From positions 1 to 10,515 of the forward strand of contig VMTI01000185.1 of the NCBI GenBank assembly GCA_013791675.1: DNA of 10,515 nucleotides. The letters run 5' to 3'. The stretch comes from a bacterium. GTDB lineage: Bacteria; CG03. Shown here in pieces: positions 6,543-10,515 of the stretch (its first letter is position 1; each line of letters begins with the position of its first letter). The notes beneath the pieces are model-generated. The model was not told the DNA's origin and searched no databases. It saw only the letters and a program-made list of their open reading frames with translations. The position numbers were made by a program, and so were the translations under genes.

Positions 6543-8132
6543 TTATTTTAATTTTTCCTGCGCCAATATAATCTTTTGACGCGAAAGTTCGTGCCCGGGA
6601 TCCAGCTCAAGCACCTTTTGCCATTCCTTTATAGCCTTGGCGTATTCGCCTTTTATATAATATACCGTGCCTTTTGAAAAATGCTCTTTCATTTTATTTT
6701 GCTTCTCCTGTTCCTTCTCTTTGGCGCTCTCCTCTTCGGCTCTAGCAATCTTCGCCAGCGATAATTTATGCGACGGGTCAATATCAAGCACCTTTTTCCA
6801 TTCCTTTATGGCTTTGTCATAATCCTTATTCTTATAATATTCCGTAGCCCTGGCGAAATACTTTTTCATAAGTTCCAAACTGCTGGCTTGGCCCGCGGCG
6901 CCTCCGTCGGATTCCAAATTGCTCATAGCAGTTTCGGATTTGGAAATCAGCTCTTTTATCTCAGCGTCACCGACAATAATGCCGGGCACATTATAAACTA
7001 TTACCTGCTGGTAATAGCGCTTCGCGTTTTCAGATTCAGCCCTCTTTTCTGCGGCGAGCGCGTAAAAATAAAGCCGTTTCATATTTTTAAGCGTTAATTG
7101 TTTGATTTTTTCCGTCCTCGGATCTTTCTTTTCGCGCGTTTTGACGGCCTCGCGGATTGTTTTTCCCGCGCGCGGGGAATGCTCGGGGAGCTCCCCGAAT
7201 CTGACCGAAAGGCCGAGCCAGTGATTACCCAAAGTTTCCTCAATTCCTCCCAGCGGAAGCGTAAAAGCGTAATCAAACGAGAAAAGATTCATACGGTAAG
7301 AGGCGCCAACGGAAATATTAGCGAGATCTCCCCCGAATTCAAAACCGCCTCTCAAGCTGAAAAAGCTCAAAACATTGAGTTCGGTGCCCAGCCTGAAACT
7401 GCCGCCGGCATCTTCTTTATCATATTCTCCCGTCACCTTATACCGCGGCTTTATCAAAGCAATTCCCGTCTTAATCCTGAGAGGAAGTTTGTAAGATTCC
7501 CTTAGTCCCATATCAGGCGAAACAATGTTCTGCAGGGCGCACCCGAAACGGAAATCACCGGAATTTTTCAGTATGCCTGCATCCACTCCGAAACCGCTCT
7601 TTGAAAAACCCGAATCAAACACGGGGTCACCGGCGCCGTCCGCATATCCCTTGGTGTTGTCAAAGGCGTTAGACGTATATTTTGTGGAGCCGTATTCAAT
7701 CGTCATCTGTTTCAGCGAGACGCCTAAATCAAAATATTTAAAGCGTTTGGCCGCGGCGAAAGCGTATTGGTTCTCACCGTAATAACCGTCCAACGAGAAC
7801 TGCTTCACGGCAAAACCCAGCGACGCGAATTTCGCGGGATACGCGAACATGAGATTCGTATCGCCTATATCCGAATTATCCGAAAGATTCATAAACATTT
7901 TTCCATATGAGCTTGCCGCCTCGGGATTTTTAAGACCCGCAAGCCCGGCGGGATTATAATAAACGGCATAAGCGTCGTCGGCTATGGCCGTGAAAGCGTT
8001 CGCCATGCCTGCGGCTCTGGCGCCCGCGCCTATATCCTCAAAAGCGGCAAATGCGGAAACAGCGGCCAGCATCAGGAGCAGAACGCCCTTCATGGCTGTT
8101 ATCCGGATTAGTTGTTTAAGTGCTTTTATCAT
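6543..8132 (-). CDS. PorV/PorQ-like outer-membrane barrel with two C-terminal TPRs (copy 1)
   Basis: It has 529 residues. The signal peptide core is MKGVLLLMLAAVSAFA (14-29); Met14 (8093) is a possible alternative start, but Met1 overlaps the upstream stop as ATGA, consistent with coupling. Just after cleavage comes the PorV/PorQ (UPF0164) signature: GAGARAAGMANAFTAIADDA (35-54) and VYYNPAGLAGL (57-67). Residues 70 to about 310 are Gly/aromatic-rich beta strands typical of an outer-membrane barrel. A charged linker (about 310-420) follows, then two very similar TPRs (422-480, 481-529), each with YxKAIKEW(K/Q)KVL(D/E)(I/L)DP. In T9SS, PorV binds cargo CTDs and passes them from the translocon. 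The gene directly upstream encodes a CTD-bearing FN3 protein, so they may be a cargo and shuttle pair. TPRs fused to such a barrel are unlike classical PorV. A FadL-like transporter is less likely because of the signature. Confidence 0.85.
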   Translation of the reverse strand: MIKALKQLIRITAMKGVLLLMLAAVSAFAAFEDIGAGARAAGMANAFTAIADDAYAVYYNPAGLAGLKNPEAASSYGKMFMNLSDNSDIGDTNLMFAYPAKFASLGFAVKQFSLDGYYGENQYAFAAAKRFKYFDLGVSLKQMTIEYGSTKYTSNAFDNTKGYADGAGDPVFDSGFSKSGFGVDAGILKNSGDFRFGCALQNIVSPDMGLRESYKLPLRIKTGIALIKPRYKVTGEYDKEDAGGSFRLGTELNVLSFFSLRGGFEFGGDLANISVGASYRMNLFSFDYAFTLPLGGIEETLGNHWLGLSVRFGELPEHSPRAGKTIREAVKTREKKDPRTEKIKQLTLKNMKRLYFYALAAEKRAESENAKRYYQQVIVYNVPGIIVGDAEIKELISKSETAMSNLESDGGAAGQASSLELMKKYFARATEYYKNKDYDKAIKEWKKVLDIDPSHKLSLAKIARAEEESAKEKEQEKQNKMKEHFSKGTVYYIKGEYAKAIKEWQKVLELDPGHELSRQKIILAQEKLK

Positions 8133-10515
8133 CTTGCCACCACCACTGTTCCGTTATAAACTTTGCCTTCCGCTTTTATCTGCCATATATAAACGCCCGG
8201 GGAAACATATTGGCCGCCGGAATTTTTCCCGTCCCAAATAAGCGAACCCGACACTGATGAGCTCACGCCTCCGAGTTTCATATCGGACACCTTCCTGCCT
8301 CTTATGTCAAAAACCTCGCCGGAAGGCGCGAAACTATTAGGATTATCATAATAGAATGAGCACTCATCATTGAGATTGTCGCTGTTAGGCGTGAATATCT
8401 TTGGAATGGGCCCGTCTATCACGCTGAAATTCGTCGCTCGCGGCGACACCCTCAGCTGATAACTGCCAAGTTTATTTGTAAGTATCCTGACGCAGTTTTC
8501 GGATGTGTCCACTTCTCCGCCGACTTTCACCCACTCAACGCCGTTGAACCACACGAGAGCGAGGGATTTGGCGGCTTCCGATTCATTGACCGAAAGCGAC
8601 TGTATCGTACCGCCGGATGAAACATTATAATATATCTTAATTTCGGCAATCGCTCTGTCAAAAATAAACTTCACTTTTTCTTTTGAAATATTTTTCTTCG
8701 TCTCAAAATCATAGCTTCTGAGCACCCTGCCGGAAGGATAATTTTCGTCGGCAGATTTGCGGAATCCTGTTGAGATAACAATATCTTCGTCAAAACCGTT
8801 TCTGAGAATAGCTCCGATTTCCGCGGGAATTCTGACAGCCGCGCCATCGCCGGCAATCCAGAGATTTAACTCATCCGTCGTGTCGGCAATCATTGACATT
8901 CCGCTTTCATTGACAGGCGACGCGCTGTCGTATGCCTTTACAGCGTAGAAATATGTCTGCGTTGAACGCAAGAGCGTGTATTGCGTGACGGCGCCCAGCT
9001 CGGCCAGCTGCGTAAACGGCGACCAAACGCCCGTCGAGCGGTATATTCTGTATCCTGCGATATCCGAGCACGCGCTGCCGTCGCTGTTTATTGTCACCGA
9101 CGACCATCTCAGCGTAAATGAGTACCCGTCCGCGGAAATTGCGCCGTAAACACCGCCCGGCACATCCGGAGCGAGCGAGTCAACAACAAGAGTCCAGCCC
9201 GTCGCCGCGTTGGAAAGCGCCGACCAGTTACCCGCGTCGTCCGCCGTCCAGAGCACAAAGTAATAGGTGCTGTCGCCCGTAAGAGAGCCAATTTCATAAG
9301 TCTGAATTTCACCGGCAGCCATTGAGCTTGAAACAGAAACCTGCGCCGAAGTTCTGCTCCACGCAATAACATAAGTTGAATACTGAATTCTGAATTCGCC
9401 GCCTGTTATATCTCCGTTCGTCCCGTCGTCTCCCGGAGCCGTCCACTGCAGCCGCAAAGCGTTGACCGCGCTGTTGTCGGAAACAATCAAATCACTAACA
9501 GCCGCGGGCGCCGTCACATCAAGCGGCGGCTGAGGCATCGCATAAACAACAGCCGAGGAAGACGACGAGTTGCCGTATGCGTCTTTCGCGGTTAAGAAAT
9601 AATAATAAGTCGTGAAATTAGTAAGACCGCTATTCGTGAAAGAATTTGTAGCGGTGTCATTTATGACACTCCAATTGCTCTCATCAGTTGACCTGTAAAT
9701 TCTGAAAAAAGCGAAGTCGTCATCTTCCGTGTTAGCGTTCCACGAAAGCGATACATAAGCGTCGCCAGCTATGGCCGTCACGCCCGTTGGCGCGGCCGGC
9801 GCGATATTGTCAAGCGTCCAACCCGTCGCCGCGTTGGAAAGCGCTGACCAGTTACCGCCGTCGTCCGCCGTCCAGAGCACAAAGTAATAAGTGCTGTCGC
9901 CCATAAGAGAGCCAATTTCATAAGTCTGAATTTCACCGGCAGCCATATCGCTTGAAACAGAAACCTGCGCCGAAGTTCTGCTCCACGCAATAACATAAGT
10001 TGAATACTGTATTCTGAACGAACCGTTCGTTATATCTCCGTTCGTCCCGTCGTCGCCCGGAGCCGTCCATTGCAGCCGCAAAGCGTTAACCGCGCTGTTG
10101 TCGGCAACAAGAAGATCCGTCACAGCCGTTGGCGCCGCGACATCAGGCGATGTTGTCGCCGATGACACATTGAGCGTCACCGACCAATTCCCGCCGTCAT
10201 CATATGCCTTGATACCGAACCACAATTTTGCGCCCGGAGTGAGGCCCGTTATAACCGCAGTTTGTTCCGTGCCGGGAAGCTGAGCCGCGGATATTTGAAC
10301 CGTCTTCACCGCAGCGGCGAAACTCCACCAGTTGGCCGCGCCGCCTATGGTGGAGGGATCAACAGCGCTTGCCTTCATTTCATAAACAAAGGAGTTGTAG
10401 TAGGGCGGCAAATTCGCCGTAAGCTGACCTGTTATTCCGTCGTCGCCCGGAGCCGTCCATTGCAGCCGCAAAGCGTTAACCGCGCTGTTGTCGGCAACAA
10501 GAAGATCCGTCACAG
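8129..10515 (-). CDS. Secreted multi-FN3 protein with gliding/T9SS-like C-terminal domain (5' end outside window)
   Basis: At least 794 residues; the frame is open to the window edge, and the GTG at 10513 is an internal Val codon of a repeat, so the true start lies beyond. Numbering from there: FN3-like domains at about 1-129, 131-235, 236-330, 339-440 and 446-545. Three start with DNSAVNALRLQWTAPGDDG, and two share NGDITxGxFRIQYSTYVIAW. Residues 550-700 form a beta-rich region (VRIPAEIGAILRNGF, WFNGVEWVKVGGEVD) of a kind often found before the sorting domain. Residues 705-794 are a CTD: KIFTPNSDNLNDECSFYYDN, EVFDIRGRKVSDM, IWDGKN, PGVYIWQIKAEGKVYNGTV. It resembles gliding-motility-associated CTDs (TIGR04131-like) or FlgD-Ig. 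Likely a surface adhesin or extracellular fibre. It is coupled by ATGA to the PorV-like gene that follows. Substrate or ligand is unknown. Confidence 0.85.
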   Translation of the reverse strand, partial: VTDLLVADNSAVNALRLQWTAPGDDGITGQLTANLPPYYNSFVYEMKASAVDPSTIGGAANWWSFAAAVKTVQISAAQLPGTEQTAVITGLTPGAKLWFGIKAYDDGGNWSVTLNVSSATTSPDVAAPTAVTDLLVADNSAVNALRLQWTAPGDDGTNGDITNGSFRIQYSTYVIAWSRTSAQVSVSSDMAAGEIQTYEIGSLMGDSTYYFVLWTADDGGNWSALSNAATGWTLDNIAPAAPTGVTAIAGDAYVSLSWNANTEDDDFAFFRIYRSTDESNWSVINDTATNSFTNSGLTNFTTYYYFLTAKDAYGNSSSSSAVVYAMPQPPLDVTAPAAVSDLIVSDNSAVNALRLQWTAPGDDGTNGDITGGEFRIQYSTYVIAWSRTSAQVSVSSSMAAGEIQTYEIGSLTGDSTYYFVLWTADDAGNWSALSNAATGWTLVVDSLAPDVPGGVYGAISADGYSFTLRWSSVTINSDGSACSDIAGYRIYRSTGVWSPFTQLAELGAVTQYTLLRSTQTYFYAVKAYDSASPVNESGMSMIADTTDELNLWIAGDGAAVRIPAEIGAILRNGFDEDIVISTGFRKSADENYPSGRVLRSYDFETKKNISKEKVKFIFDRAIAEIKIYYNVSSGGTIQSLSVNESEAAKSLALVWFNGVEWVKVGGEVDTSENCVRILTNKLGSYQLRVSPRATNFSVIDGPIPKIFTPNSDNLNDECSFYYDNPNSFAPSGEVFDIRGRKVSDMKLGGVSSSVSGSLIWDGKNSGGQYVSPGVYIWQIKAEGKVYNGTVVVAR
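9192..9508 (-). repeat. Internal FN3 direct repeat, copy A
   Basis: Encodes FN3 domain 4. It is about 92% identical by eye to 9816-10132 (offset 624 bp, 208 codons), including a perfect 60-bp run (9326-9385 versus 9950-10009). The differences cluster in one short block near 9393-9404. Confidence 0.85.
9816..10132 (-). repeat. Internal FN3 direct repeat, copy B
   Basis: Encodes FN3 domain 2, partner of copy A. The first-transcribed part (10047-10125) is also perfectly repeated at 10437-10515, so three copies share this segment to different degrees. Confidence 0.85.
10437..10515 (-). repeat. Perfect 79-bp repeat of 10047-10125, running off the edge
   Basis: Identical base for base to 10047-10125 at an offset of 390 bp (130 codons). 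It encodes the start of FN3 domain 1, and identity may continue past the window. After this shared start, domain 1 diverges completely from domains 2 and 4. Confidence 0.9.

Noticed and set aside
10511..10513. GTG as start codon of the FN3 protein
   Set aside because: The same Val-Thr-Asp sequence occurs inside the next repeat, so this is an internal codon of a longer gene that enters from outside.

Overview
All convincing genes lie on the minus strand and are packed almost without gaps, so the window reads as part of one operon longer than 10.5 kb, transcribed from high to low coordinates. Both ends are cut: the first gene enters at 10515 without its start and the last leaves at position 1 without its end. 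The organism is a Gram-negative (diderm) bacterium. It is probably a member of Elusimicrobiota or a related lineage such as Omnitrophota. I infer this from the FN3 repeats carrying a TAPGDDG motif, the PorV/PorQ-like barrels with C-terminal TPRs, and the short C-terminal domains ending in YIWQI-(x)n-GTVVVA. This is recalled knowledge of such genomes, not a database match.

Transcribed order. (1) 10515-8129: a secreted multi-FN3 protein ending in a gliding-motility/T9SS-like C-terminal domain (CTD). (2) 8132-6543: a PorV/PorQ-like outer-membrane barrel with TPRs. (3) 6507-6286: a 73-residue MerR-type HTH protein. (4) 6289-5870: a 139-residue exported protein that is little more than a CTD of the same type. 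(5) about 5817-3670: a second, diverged PorV-like barrel with a long TPR tail. (6) 3666-2263: a membrane protein that looks like the last periplasmic domain and second TM helix of FliF fused to FliG. (7) 2219-1461: MotA. (8) 1456-680: MotB. (9) 683-1: the N-terminal part of a membrane-anchored sensor with a Cache-like periplasmic region.

Two modules stand out. The upstream half has CTD-protein/PorV-like genes twice in the same order (1+2 and 4+5), with a small HTH gene between the sets. The downstream half encodes a stripped-down ion-driven rotary motor: stator (MotA, MotB with its ion-binding Asp and OmpA-like peptidoglycan-binding domain) and a one-piece rotor (FliF-like membrane part plus FliG). 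No rod, hook, filament, export, FliM or FliN gene is present in the window. The working idea, which is inference, is a flagellum-independent rotary motor in an operon with outer-membrane and surface proteins. A sensor gene is coupled to the end of motB, and the motor might drive surface-protein movement, gliding or secretion.

Three junctions are ATGA overlaps (8132, 6289, 683), consistent with translational coupling. There are two short G-rich inverted-repeat elements with a GGGGACG core, one before motA and one before the second PorV-like gene. The adhesin gene contains near-identical internal FN3 repeats. I see no tRNA, rRNA, CRISPR array, insertion sequence or convincing terminator.
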